Shown here: positions 20,704 through 32,137 of the stretch, one piece after another | Layout of the letters: each line of letters begins with the position of its first letter | Position numbering within the stretch: the stretch's first letter is position 1 | Assembly: GCF_002994745.2 (NCBI RefSeq) | Contig: NC_037090.1 | Span: 35,707,001-35,771,000 of the forward strand | Source of the DNA: Rosa chinensis | Lineage: Eukaryota; Streptophyta; Magnoliopsida; Rosales; Rosaceae | Length of the DNA: 64,000 bases | Reading direction: 5' to 3' | Notes under the pieces: model-generated | Database searches by the model: none | Seen by the model: only the letters and a program-made list of their open reading frames with translations | Told to the model about the DNA's origin: nothing | Translations under genes and position numbers: made by a program

Positions 20704-21506
20704 AATGCATATCAGAAATTCAGAATAGGTAGGTATGACTCACATGTCAGTGGAAGTAGATGCTTCTGGCTTATTTTAGTAATGATGATGGTTTTGAAAA
20801 GAACTCCACACGGTCAGCTTCAAGGCAAGTGCTGAAATCCTTCACTTTGTCTTCAGCCTTTATTTTCCATAACAATCTTTCTGTTTGATTGACGTTGCTT
20901 TTCGAACGAATAATCAGTTTTACTGCTTTCGCTGTCTCCCTATTGAAGCAAGTGGTACATTAACTCATATATATGCTTCCAAAATATATCCGGTAATGAA
21001 TATGAATATGACCATCTTTTCTATTGAAAACTAATGCCCCTTTTTCAGAACATGAACTTCAACATCACCTATCGACATGAACAAGTGAAAGCGAATAATA
21101 TGTGTGACCAAAAGCATGACCTACATGATGACATGGTGCTGCTGAGAATAACCTCCAGCATTAAACATTTGGAGTTTTAAGTTTATGATTATTAAAAATT
21201 AAATTAAGGCCTAATAAACTTCAGCATCACTAAACGACATGAGCACCTACAGTAAAGACGAGGAAAAGATTTCATGCTCAAAATTATTCATCCATTTTTC
21301 TACATGGTAGTTGATTCCTATTTGCCAAAACCAATATTTATAGCAAATAGAGTTATGTATCATTTAGTTCAAATTTACTTTTATTTGATTAAAAAAATTG
21401 GAATAGATGCTCACCCATATCTACAGTCCAAATGAGATTCAAGTGCCCTTTGATTTTATACTTCTCTAACAGTTGAGCAGAAGTCCCATCATACACTAAA
21501 TTTCCT
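20704..21506. other. Intergenic
   Basis: No coding motif on either strand; AT-rich. Confidence 0.4.
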
Positions 21507-22309
21507 TTATCCTTCTGAGGTTGGTGTCATCCACTCGAAAGCTTGGTTAATAACGCAAGCACTTCCAGAAGAATCAATGTCTTTAATTTTTGTTATGGAA
21601 TTCAATAAGTCATCGGTGAAGCGAACCTATGTGGGAAAGAAATGAGAAATAATTATAGGTCGTGAAACTATTGATGAGAAATATATTTATTTTTTTGGCA
21701 ATCTGATGAGGAACATTGATCCTATTTCAACAACTGAACAGCATACTGCATTTTATTAGAGAATACACAGGTACGGTGAATTCCATTTAGCTATGTAACT
21801 CCCCATTAATCTATCCTGTTTACTTAACGATTTTCTCCCTTCTTTTAGTATAATGTTAATAGACCGATACTCTCAATAAAGGGCTGATTGTTGTATGCTA
21901 TGACAATGTCAAGTTTACAATAGGGAAAAATTTGGGAAAGTAGCAGCTCACCTTCCATATAGCGTTTTTGAACAGCATAGAGTCGATATTAAGCAGAGAA
22001 TGAAGTTGGTCAAGCTCCAGCAGGGCAGCTGTAATAGCCTGAGCCAAGTTGCTGTCTTCATCAGCAATATAAAAACAGTTCCGTTTCTTGGCATAAAGGG
22101 CTAGCTTCTTCCAAACAGAGTCGCTAGTAATCAAAGTTGAACCATTCCCCAATATCCAAAGGCAACACCTACACAGAAACAATTGCAGAAATCAGACATG
22201 TCTGAGATGCATCATATAGCATAACTAGAATGAAATCTTATAGAAAGTACCTTGCACGCGTTAGGGCAACATTTTCTCTTTGCCGGTGAATAAGCTTGAG
22301 CTTGATTAC
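21507..22309 (-). pseudogene. Last three exons of a SEN1/UPF1-like superfamily 1 helicase
   Basis: Three minus-strand exons join without a frame change: 22251-22309, 21952-22168 and 21507-21626 (131 codons to a TAA). The joins are GCAAG/GTACTT...GTGTAG/G and GGAAG/GTGAGC...CATAG/GTTCGC. The first ends RQRENVALTRAR, helicase motif VI of the UPF1/SEN1 group, which contacts ATP. The second reads CCLWILGNGSTLI, DSVWKKLALYAKKRNCF, ALLELDQLHSLLN. The third reads VRFTDDLLNSITKIKD. This is the usual C-terminal end of the large plant SEN1-like helicases. Motifs I-V and the rest of the gene are not upstream (22310-24000), so it is a fragment. A Helitron end lies 1.4 kb away and capture is possible. Confidence 0.75.
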
Positions 22310-23671
22310 CTTAGTACTAATAGCATCATTTCAAATGGGAGAAAATCATGGATTAATTTCATGATTTTCATCGTCTGTGTTTGCAGGGATCCATTCACTT
22401 CCAATTGTCATGACTGAGACACAAAGAGGAAGACTTGAGAAATACAGAGGTAAAGTGTGCTTATCCAGATTGCACATTTTACATGAGTTTCCAGAACCTT
22501 CCTACACCATTCATCCTATGCAAATAGAAGTTGTCTATAGATTTGTAAACTTTGGCATTAATAGTACAGGATGTACTCCTTTTCTAATGATTGCTATTGT
22601 ATAGTATATTTTAGGAGGATTTATTAACGAGGTATGTTAAGAACTCTAATCTACATGCCTTTCTTTAAAATACAGGCCACTTGAATATACGATGATACTT
22701 GGAGCATCTGTCAAAGATCTGAATGCCTTTGCTTGGTTATCAAGAAGCTTGAAAATACGTTTGCTCTCTCTTTATATATGCTCTCTCCGGTTAGACAGTA
22801 AAGATTGAGAGACAACCATAATTTGCTCTTAAAGGCCTGAAGAGTTCTTGATCTATTATTTGTGCTAATGAACTAAAATGCTGTTACTTGAATCATAGAA
22901 AGTGAGGCCAACGTCCCTCTCTTCACTTCTGTAAACAATTCACTCACAATTCTTGTTGGATTTGTATCAATGAATTGAAAATATGCTTCTACAATGTATA
23001 AGTAATTACAACAATAATTTATACAATAGTATATGGATTACAATACACAACATGTATCTGAGATAAAGGAATTGTAATTGCAAGAGAAACTGACTTGTGA
23101 TTCGATAGAGGCTTGCAGATTGGCAATGTCCTTTAGACAGAATTTCACCCCTACTCAGTGCTTGTAGTTCGTTAGGCTTCTATCCACCAGGATACAACTA
23201 TCGATAATCCAAGAGCCTAGCACCAGACCTTAGATTCTAGCGAACGTACTAAGTGTTTTTCTCTCTGAAGGAAAGGAAGGAAAAATAAATCTGTGTATGT
23301 GAGAGGAAGACCTGTTGGGTTTATATAATGTTTGAGACACCACTTCAGTTTAAATTGAAGAGGTAAGTTGCCTTTCAATAACCTCTTTAGTTCAAATTCA
23401 AAAAGTAAGTTGATCAGACTTGTGCTTTTGAATTCAACCGTTCAAAAACTGAATTCTATTCCACCACCGTTTGGAAATCTCATTGAGGAAGATCCAAGTG
23501 AGGTGAAAATCCCCTTGAGATGGATCCGAGTGAGGAAGACAATCTTAGAGAGGTAATATCCCCTTGAGATGGATCCGAGTGAGGAAGAAAATCCTTGACA
23601 GATCCCTTTGAGACAAATCTAATCCTCCTCAATAGAAACCGATTTCTATTCAAACTCTAACAATTCTAACT
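22310..23671. other. No gene recognised; possible Helitron interior
   Basis: 22377-22604 is open but shows no motif. 22900-23650 contains two copies of CCCCTTGAGATGGATCCGAG (23511, 23563). If the Helitron end at 23702 is real, this stretch and perhaps the helicase exons may be its interior; no 5' TC end could be fixed. Confidence 0.3.
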
Positions 23672-23702
23672 CCCGCGGCAATGCGCGGGCAAGCATTTCT
23701 AG
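23672..23702 (+). mobile_element. Helitron 3' terminus
   Basis: CCCGCG (23672-23677), loop GCAATG, CGCGGG (23684-23689), then nine spacer bases and CTAG at 23699-23702, followed by T. A perfect 6-bp GC hairpin a short distance before CTRR, with insertion next to T, is the diagnostic 3' end of plant Helitrons. The 5' end is not located. Confidence 0.7.
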
Positions 23703-23959
23703 TTTCTATTAATCTATTGCCTATCGGCCTGCCGCAGCACACACATGACAAATAGTGCGATTTCTTTCTATATTTAATATTGTTATTTCGGCCAAAGGTA
23801 GTGTACTAGTTCAGTCCAGAAATTCTTCCGATCCATGAAATTTTGGGTCTTGACTAAAAGTACTAAAATGAGCAAAAATTATTCCACTTAACCCAGCAAC
23901 AGATTTTTGTTCTCACATACACAATTTAATAGCAAATGGCCATTTTACCCCCAACTCAA

Positions 23960-23972
23960 TTAATGAATTACG

Positions 23973-24029
<57 letters not shown>

Positions 24030-25105
24030 CACATCGTCGTTTCTTCGATTCTGGTAGCCAAGCCGGTCGATATGAACACCGTCGTCTCTCTTCGCTCTCT
24101 CTCTAGCACGACGCCTCTCACCTCCAAATCTGATTCCGGTTCCGTGAAGCTGTGGAGAACCTTGCTTGGTAAATCGTTGCAGCCGAGAAGCTTGAGCGAG
24201 TTCGGAGTTGGGCAGCTCTGGTACGTCACCTTGAACCTCTCCACCGCCTTCGGCATGCCTTTGAAATCAGACCTGGTAGGCAATCTCGGAGTCAGAGCTC
24301 CAAAGCACCAGCGAGGCATCCAACTCGGGTGCCCAGAGCATCTCTGGGTGCTCTGGGTGCCTAAATCAATTTTTTAAATCAATTTTTTTTGTGGGCTCCG
24401 AGAATGAAAGAAAAATGAAAAGAAAAAAAAAGTTTTATACAATTTGGTCTTGTTTTCATTATACATTTGTTCTTTTTTTTTTTAATAGAATGGGGGCAAT
24501 GAAGGACTATTGGGGGCGATAGAGGTCTGTTAAAGGTCTATTGGTGGGCAATAAATGTTTTGAATTGATGTAATCTCCTCATTTTTTCTTTAATAAAAGT
24601 TTTATTTATCTAATTTTAGAGAGACTAGTTCTTATTCCGACGATCGAAAGGTCTACCGAGGGGTAATAGAGGTTTCTTGAGGGTGGCAATAGACCTCTTT
24701 GGCCCCATATGAGATCAAGGGACTTTCAATAAAGTTTCATAAACATTAATTGCCCCCCAATAAATGTCTATTGAGGGGTAATAGAGGTTTATTAGGGGGC
24801 AATAAAGGTCTATTTGAGGGCAATAAATTTTTCCGGCGACCTATGAGATCTCCGATGACTTCTTTCGGGACCTCCAGTGAGGTTTTCAAATAAATTCAGT
24901 GGGTGGCGGCCGGTGACCGGAATTTTACGACCCGTGATCGGACTCTGATGAAGTCTCCTATAGCTTCTCTATCTCTATGTAACAAAGAAATGAGGGTAAA
25001 ATAGTCTAAAAAGAAAAACAAGAAGACTTTATTAGAATTTTTATGGACAAGGGTAATTAAGAAAACTTAATAGAGTTATCACAACATTAGAGGCGTTCTC
25101 TCTCT
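23960..25105 (+). mobile_element. 'CAATAAAGG' family element, copy 2, with possible captured segment
   Basis: 24480-25050 matches copy 1 (10780-11340). To its left are a CT tract and 24029-24377, a GC-rich segment open on both strands (plus: MNTVVSLRSLSSTTPLTSKS; minus: MPRWCFGALTPRLPTRSDFK) that I cannot assign and that copy 1 lacks. This is the layout expected if each copy carries different host DNA. Left and right borders are approximate; ends share only short words (e.g. ATTTTACCC), so the TIR is weak. Confidence 0.5.
23975..24026. repeat. (CT)n microsatellite
   Basis: About 25 CT units, at the left of the second 'CAATAAAGG' element, ahead of a GC-rich open segment. Confidence 0.9.
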
Positions 25106-25132
25106 GACGAACGCGGCACCCAAAACCCTAAT

Positions 25133-28100
25133 ATGGAGGTTTTAGCATGGAATTGCTGTGGATTAAACAACCCGGCGGCGGTTCAGGCGTTGAAGGTTCT
25201 CATTCAACAGCAGCGTCCTTCCATTATCTTCATCTCTAAGACCAAAGTGGATGATTGGGAGTACATGAACAGTCTGCGACTGCAGCTAGGGTTTCGCAAT
25301 TGCGAAGCGGTCTGGAGTGAGGGGCAATCAGGGGGGATTGTTATGTTTTGGGCGGATGATTTGGATGTTGTTCTTCGCTCGAAGTCTGCCCACCACATCG
25401 ATGTGGAGATTAGGGCTACTGACGGTTCGGGTATAGCCTGGAGATTGACTGGTTTTTATGGACATTCGGTGACGGCTTCCCGTCATCTCACGTGTAATTT
25501 GCTTCGCTCTTTGGGTGAGGAGTCTGCCCTACCGTGGGTGGTGATCGGTGACATGAATGAATTGTTACATGCATCGGAGAAGGAGGGTGGGGTGGTGCGA
25601 CGTGAAAACCAGATGCAGCCTTTCCGGGACGTGTTGACTGAATGTGATCTGATTGATCTAGGGTTCACTGGTTCTCCTTTCACCTGGAAGGGGCCAGGGA
25701 TGAGAAGCAGACTGGATCGTGCAGTGGCCACGACCACCTGGTCTAACATCTTCACGGTGGCGCGTGTGCGTCATCTGGCCCCTATCCATGGCGACCATGT
25801 TCCGCTCTTGTTGGGTGCTTTCCAAGTTCAGCCGAGGCAGGTGGTGAGGCAGAAGTACCGGTTCCCCTTTGAGAGCTGCTGGACGCAGCGTCCAGACTGC
25901 CTGGATGTCGTGCAAGAGGGGTGGATGGCTGATGTCCCTGGTTTTCCTATGTTCCAGGTCTGTAAGAAGATTACACATACCCGGTTATTTCTGAATGACT
26001 GGCAGAGACGGGTCTTTGGAGTTCGCAAGTGGGAAATTGGGATGTTAAGGGATAGGTTGCAATTCCTACTTTCTCAGCCTCTATCTGAGTCAAATCAACA
26101 AGATTCAAAGTTGGATGCTTTGCTCGAAGAGGAAAATGCTTATTGGCGTCAACGCTCTAAGGTGACTTGGTTAGTGGAGGGGGATAGAAATACGAAGTAC
26201 TTTCATCGAAAAGCTTCAAACAGGAGAGTGAAGAATCGATTGCAAGGGCTTTTTGACCACAATGGTTTGTGGCAAGAGTCAGCAGAAGGGATGGAGTCTG
26301 TTGTGCTTCATTATTTTTCTAAAATGTTCAAGGCAGGTGACATTGATTACGGGCATATGCATTCTGTTATTGATCTTTTGCAACCTAGAGTTACGGCAAA
26401 TATGAATGCCGACCTTTGTGCTCCTTATATGGCGGTGGAAATCAAGGCTGCATTGTTCTAGATGTACCTTACCAAAGCACCGGGTCTGGACGGTATGCCT
26501 CCTCTGTTGGATGTTGTTGGGGGAGACGTTGTTGATGCGGTGCAGAATTTTCTTCATTCTGGGCAGCTGCTAGGTGAGGTCAATTTCACTAATATCTGCT
26601 TGATTCCTAAGGTTAAGAATCCTCAGTCTGTTTCTGATCTTCGTCCCATTTCCTTGTGCAATGTTGTGTATAAAATATGTTCTAAAGCTATCGCTAATAG
26701 ACTTAAGAAGATTTTATCTCAGATTATCAGTCCCTTTCAGAGTGCTTTCATTCCTGGGAGGCTGATTACAGATAATACTTTGGTGGCAAATGAGGTATCC
26801 CACTACATTCATAATTGTCATTCTAGTACAGATGGTGTTTTCTCGCTGAAATTGGATATGAGCAAAGCATATGATCGTATGGAGTGGAGTTTTCTTGAAT
26901 CTGTTTTACTCCGTTTGGGTTTTGATGAATCTTGGGTTGCTTTGATTATGCAATGTGTTACCACAGTTAGATATGCGTTCTTGCTGAATGGGCAACCTAG
27001 AGGGTATCTCACTCCTACTAGGGGACTTCGTCAAGGGGATCCGCTATCACCTTAGCTTTTCTTACTCTGTGCTGAAGTATTTTCTGCTTTACTAGAGCGT
27101 CAAGTATTGAATGGGGAGTTGCAAGGTATTAGTGTCTGCGAAGATGCGCCTGTTATTCATCATCTATTATTTGCAGATGATAGCTTATTATTTGGCAGAG
27201 CTAGTATAACTGAGTGTTTTCATATTAAGAAGGTGTTGGAGGATTATGAGTTGGCATTCGGACAACAGATTAATTTTTCTAAAAGCAGCATTGTTTTCAG
27301 CAAGAAAGTTCCAGAGGCAGACAAACATGCTATGGCTGGCTTTTTGGGAGTTCCTATTGAAGCTAAACATGATAAATATTTGGGCCTCCCTACCTATTTG
27401 GGGCGCAACAGAACTGAACCTTTCTCTTATATCAAAGAAAGTTTGAGTAAGAAGTTGGCAGGTTGGCAAGGTCAATTACTAAGCGGTTTTGGTAAGGATT
27501 TGCTGATAAGGGTTGTGGCTCAGGCTCTTCCCTCTTATGCTATGAGTTGTTTTTTGTTACCAAAGGACTTTTGTGATTCTCTTCATCAGATGTGTGCCTG
27601 GTTTTGGTGGGGGAGTAAAGCAGATAACCAGAAAATTCACTGGATGTCTTGGGAACGCTTGTGTAGGCCCAAGGATGAAGGAGGGATGGGGTTTTGAGAC
27701 TTGTATGCGCATAATTTGGCTCTACTAGCCAAGCAGGGCTGGAGAATTTTGCGTAACCCTAATTCTCTGGTTGGAAGGTTGTTTAAAGCTCGTTATTTTC
27801 CTCATAGTGATTTTTTATCTGCTCTGTTAGCTCGTTCTCCTTCGGCTTGCTAGAGGGGAATTTGTACTGCCCAGTCAACTCTCAGGCGTGGTGTGAGGTG
27901 GCAGGTTGGTGATGGTGCTATGATCAGGATTTGGAAGGATGCATGGCTCCCTAGACCAGCTCTATTTCGTCCTATACGGTATGTCAACTCTGCCTTGATT
28001 TTGGTTAGTGAGCTATTGCGTCATGGACAGTGGGATAGCGATTTGATTGCGGCTAATTTTGATGAGGGTGATGCTTCTCTCATTCTTTCTATTCCTCTTA

Positions 28101-29176
28101 GCTCTAATCATGTAGCAGATAGATTGGTTTGGCATTATGACATGAAAGGAAGGTTTACAATCAAAAGTGCCTATAAACTGGCCGTCAGTTTGTTGCACCC
28201 TAATGTCGCGGCTAGCTCTAGTTCTGTAGAGTCCACTCCTACCTGGAAATCAATTTGGGCAGCCAAGATTCCAGGTAAAATTAAAGTTCACATTTGGAAA
28301 GCTTGTGCTTCAATTTTACCTACTGTTTCTCAGCTTCGAGATCGTAGAGTTTACCTCCAGGATGGCTGTTATTTTTGTAATGACGCAGAGGAGTCTGTTG
28401 CACATATCAGCAGGGAGTGTGCATTTGTGAAAGACCTGTTCGGTCTATTTCCATCTCTACAGCCAGTTATGGTGGCACCGGTGAGTTCTATTATTGATTG
28501 GTTGAGCTTCTGTCTGTCTTGCTTGTCGCATGAGGACTTTGAATTATTGCTTATGCTTATTTGGGGAGTTTGGAAGGAAAGAAATCAGAGAGTTTGGTCT
28601 GGGAAGTCTCATTCTCTAGCTCAAGTTCAATTCAAAGTGTTGTCTTTATTTCATAGCTTCAAGGCAGTTAGTGTGAAGCGCATATTCAAATTGGTTAGGC
28701 AGATCAAACCTTGGTCACCTCTTTCAGCTGGTTGGCTAAAAGTCAATGTTGATGGTGCTTTTGACGAGAATCTGCACAGGGGAGGACTAGGTGTTGTAGT
28801 CCGTGATTCCTTGGGTATTTTTGTTGCTGGTGCTTGTTGCCGATGTGATAATGTAACTTCTCCCTATATGGTGGAGGCTTTGGCTGGTCGCTTGGCTTGC
28901 CAGATAGCCTTAGAGTTTCATTTGTCACCTATTACTATTGAGACTGATTGCTTACAGTTGGTTAAGGCTATTTAGGCAGAGGGTGAGGATACTTCTGTGT
29001 TTGGGAGAGTTATTGATGATATCTCTCTGGCTTTGACCTCTTTGGCGGGTTCTTTCTTTTGTCATGTTTATAGGGAATCTAATAAGATTGCTCATAGTGC
29101 TATGATTTCAGGGTTGCAAGTTTCTTGGAGTGGGGATGTCCCTCCAGCATTTGATGAAATCCTTTGTAACAATTAG
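25133..29176 (+). pseudogene. LINE ORF2: endonuclease, reverse transcriptase, zf-RVT, RNase H; five in-frame stops, no frameshift
   Basis: A single frame of 1,348 codons runs from MEVLAWNCCGLNNP to CNN-stop. Endonuclease: WNCCGLNN, WVVIGDMNE, FTWKGPGMRSRLDR, HGDHVPL. Reverse transcriptase: [59 protein letters not shown] and LLFADDSLLF (catalytic FADD intact). Then KIHWMSWERLCRPKDEGGMGF, zf-RVT (CYFCNDAEESVAHI), and RNase H (VNVDGAFDENLHRGGLGVVVRD, ETDCLQLV). Stops: TAG 26459, TAG 27053, TGA 27695, TAG 27851, TAG 28973. Each needs one base change from the expected residue (Q, Y, R, W, Q). It nicks DNA and copies its own RNA when intact; this copy cannot. Confidence 0.92.
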
Positions 29177-29228
29177 GTATTATCAATAAAGTTTGTCGTC
29201 CTTTTTTTCAAAAAATAAAAAAAAAAAC
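25133..29228 (+). mobile_element. L1-type LINE, near full ORF2, with A-rich tail
   Basis: ORF2 begins at 25133 and the element ends at an A-rich tail (29210-29228). No ORF1 (gag-like) is seen upstream; the preceding 1 kb belongs to a different repeat, so the copy is 5'-truncated at about the ORF2 start. Confidence 0.9.
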
Positions 29229-29313
29229 TTAGTAGGATGAGTTAGATAAATAAAACACTAAAAGTTTAGTCCCCGTGTGATCTCTCAGACTTTTTGAGAT
29301 ATTTTGAGACTAG

Positions 29314-29338
29314 TTGACTCTCTCTCTCTCTCTCTCTC
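29314..29338. repeat. (CT)n microsatellite
   Basis: About 12 CT units directly upstream of the DJ-1-like ATG. Confidence 0.85.
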
Positions 29339-29344
29339 ACAGAA

Positions 29345-29510
29345 ATGAAGCACAGGGTATTGACCGTATTGTTGCTGTGCGGGGACTACATGGAAGATCA
29401 GGAGTTTATAAGCATTGCAGGCTTGACTCGCCGTCGATGCCGTCTGTCCGGGAAAGAAAGCCGGCGACGTCTGCCGCACTACCATTCATCAGTTCTCTCT
29501 TACTCACCAG
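29345..29510 (+). pseudogene. DJ-1/PfpI family gene, first-exon remnant
   Basis: From ATG 29345 the frame starts MKHRVLTVLLLCGDYMEDQE, the typical start of plant DJ-1D-type proteins (a LLCGDYMEDYE strand-turn). Then about 14 codons of the usual sequence are missing, and in another frame VDAVCPGKKAGDVCRTTIH resumes, which is the next conserved block. So there is an internal deletion with frame loss. DJ-1D proteins have two such domains and act on glyoxals or as chaperones. Later pieces of the same kind of protein lie at 43.3-45.5 kb on the same strand and continue the order, so this may be exon 1 of one broken gene. Confidence 0.65.
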
Positions 29511-29575
29511 GTTCACCTCTTCATTATTTGCATATTTGGGAAGAGAAAGCCGGCGACGTCTGCCGCACTTCCTTA
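29447..29575. repeat. Direct repeat of about 33 bp within the DJ-1 remnant
   Basis: GAAAGCCGGCGACGTCTGCC with flanking bases occurs at about 29455 and again at about 29545, followed by GCACT in both. The second copy is followed by T-rich DNA. Confidence 0.8.
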
Positions 29576-29719
29576 TTTTTTTTTTCTTTAATGTCTCCCA
29601 ACCTGAAGGAATTTGGAGGGAGGGGTCATTTCATTTTGGATCTAGAACGAATAGGTTCAAGAGATGAGAGATTAAGGATACCCACCAGAAAGACTAATCC
29701 AATTCAAGTCATGCATTAA

Positions 29720-31999
29720 ACAAGTGTGCATACCTCCTGGAAGGTCTTGGACAACACATCATGCACAAGGATCATGAGGGTGGGCTCTAGCCCCCCTCTT
29801 CCACCCTATTTCCTAAAAGCCAAGGCTGGAAAGCTTTGAAGTGATATGTTAGGTTCATACAGAAGCTATGAAACGTATATTGACTTCTTCTCTTGAATTA
29901 AGTAATCTACATATGCAATAATAGATGGGTACATTCTAAAGCTATATTGACCATTCGGCAATGTTTGAACCAAACCATCAACTGGCCTTTTCTGTTGTTT
30001 GTAATTGTCTGCAGTTATTTAGATTATAATTAACACTGAAATGATCGGATACTACTTCACATGCATTCGTAAACTCCTAGCTGGAAATTTAAGGACCTGT
30101 ATTTTTGTTCATTATATAGATATTAATTATTATGTTACTTTACATTGACAAAAACAAAATCTTTTCTACTTTACCTAATAATACTCTTTTTTAAGTCTTG
30201 GTTTGCCTAATGATATAATTGTTTTGGCTGCACGTAATGTAAGTTTATCTTATTACTAGTTCTGTGATACTTGCATACAGTGACACTTGGATGTTTACCA
30301 TTCTATTTCTTGGGTTGATTGAAAGATCAGAGAGAACTGCTTTCTAAACACTCTAGTAGCTAGGACGTACAGGAGTAGGAGGCATGCTCACTCAGCACCC
30401 TTATATACTTATCTGTGCATAGTTATGTAAGTTTAAAACCTGAGGAATGATGATCGAAGGTAGTTGGGAGAGCCGGTGTCTTACTACTATTGTATCACAG
30501 CTCACCTCGTCTTTAAGATGAAGACTGCCGATTTTTTTTTTCTCTCCAACTTTTTCTTGTCGTCTGCCTAACTATTGCACAGACCCATTTTCATTTTCCT
30601 CTTTTGGTAAGTTATCTGATCCACTTCTGTTATTTTCTCTTATTTGATTCAAGTCTTATACCCTACGAGTTTGATTAAATTCCTGTGAGAGATCTTTCAA
30701 CTGTACTTGATACCCAACTGTTTCATAGTATTTATACTTGTTGGTATGGATAGAAAGAAACAAAAGAATGTTTGAAGCCCATGTTAGGTTCAACTGTTTC
30801 TTGAAAAAAGAAAACTTGCTGATCACTTCTCTTCTAAGTACTTGACCTCTTTGTTGCTGAAATTTGATGTGGTTGGATGTTTTTAAGAGCTAAACCTAAT
30901 GGAGCCACACAACCATACTTTCAGTTTTCTACTTATAACTACAACCGGCTGGTTTGGTCTGCTGTATACAGTATACTTATATACATATGCTATCCGTTGC
31001 TTATGATTTTGAATGACATTTGTATAACAAATGAGTTCTATGGAGTTTTAAAAGCTAAAAACTGGTTTTGTTTTTGGTCTTGAACATATATAGTTAAATC
31101 AGATTGGTTGCTATTCCACTATTTTATAAAGCACCATCTATCATTTTATGAGATCTGGTAAATATTCTAGAAATATAATTTCTAAACTACTTATATTTCT
31201 AAGAAACCCAACCTATGTACAAATTGTGGTTTTTCAATTTAAGGTAGAAGCATCTCATTGAAATTAGACCTATAACAGATTTTCCTACAGATTAAGTACC
31301 AGGATATTTATGATGTGATATTATTGTACTCATACTTGTATTCCTCTGGTATTGTCAAACTTAGAGCGATTTTTATATATTGAAGGTCTAAATTTTAAAG
31401 CTCTTGGCCTTGCAACTTAGAGTTCAAGTAGTTTTTATTTCAAAGCTATACTTGACACTGTAAAATATAGTTTTCAGATTCATTGAGGAGGCAGTCTTTT
31501 AAGTTTGATTGTAGTAAGTTATTTTCATGACCAAACTATTGCTATCTATGTAATAAATGTATGTATCTCAAAAACGGACGACATTATTGTTAACATAATT
31601 CCTAGTTTGTCATACTTGCTGTGTTTGTGTGAAGAGGAACATAAAACGTCAATGCTTACAATTTTTAGATATGGGAGATGTTGCCTGTGCAAGATTTGAG
31701 AGTATCTAGAATGGAAATAAATATCTTGAAGTCTGTGAGATAGCATCCTTTCCATGTTTGATTTGCCCCTTGGACTTTGCATCAGCCAATAGATGTTTGC
31801 TTATGATTTTTACAGAGAAGGGCAATAAATATTATTACGGAGTTTAGCTAATGGTTGTGCTTTAGATCTAGTGGACTTCATACTCATGCATAGCTTTTCC
31901 TTTGATTTGACAAATTTCAATAGGAAATATTTAACTTTGCCTTCCGCTAGTATTCTTAATTCAGTCCACTATATTATATTTTTTATTGACAGTAGCATT
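29720..31999. other. No gene recognised (possible DJ-1 intron)
   Basis: AT-rich DNA without convincing exons or transposon proteins. Confidence 0.4.
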
Positions 32000-32137
32000 C
32001 ACCTGATCGCTTGGTGACCAGGTAATTTGTGTTCGCCCACACTTTAATTTCAAAGGCTGGGATGACCACAAATTTCAGTCTTTAAACATAAATCCAGAGG
32101 ATGACCACAAATTCCCTAGTCACCAGGTGACCAGGTG
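32000..32137. mobile_element. Miniature inverted-repeat element (candidate MITE), 138 bp
   Basis: 32-bp arms 32000-32031 and 32106-32137 are inverted: CACCTGATCGCTTGGTGACC... against the complement CACCTGGTCACCTGGTGACT..., both ending AATTTGTG. About 25 of 32 positions agree. No clear target duplication. Confidence 0.5.

Noticed and set aside
24029..24377. Open frames on both strands ahead of the second 'CAATAAAGG' element
   Set aside because: Not called as a gene: no recognisable motif, both strands open; recorded only as possible cargo.
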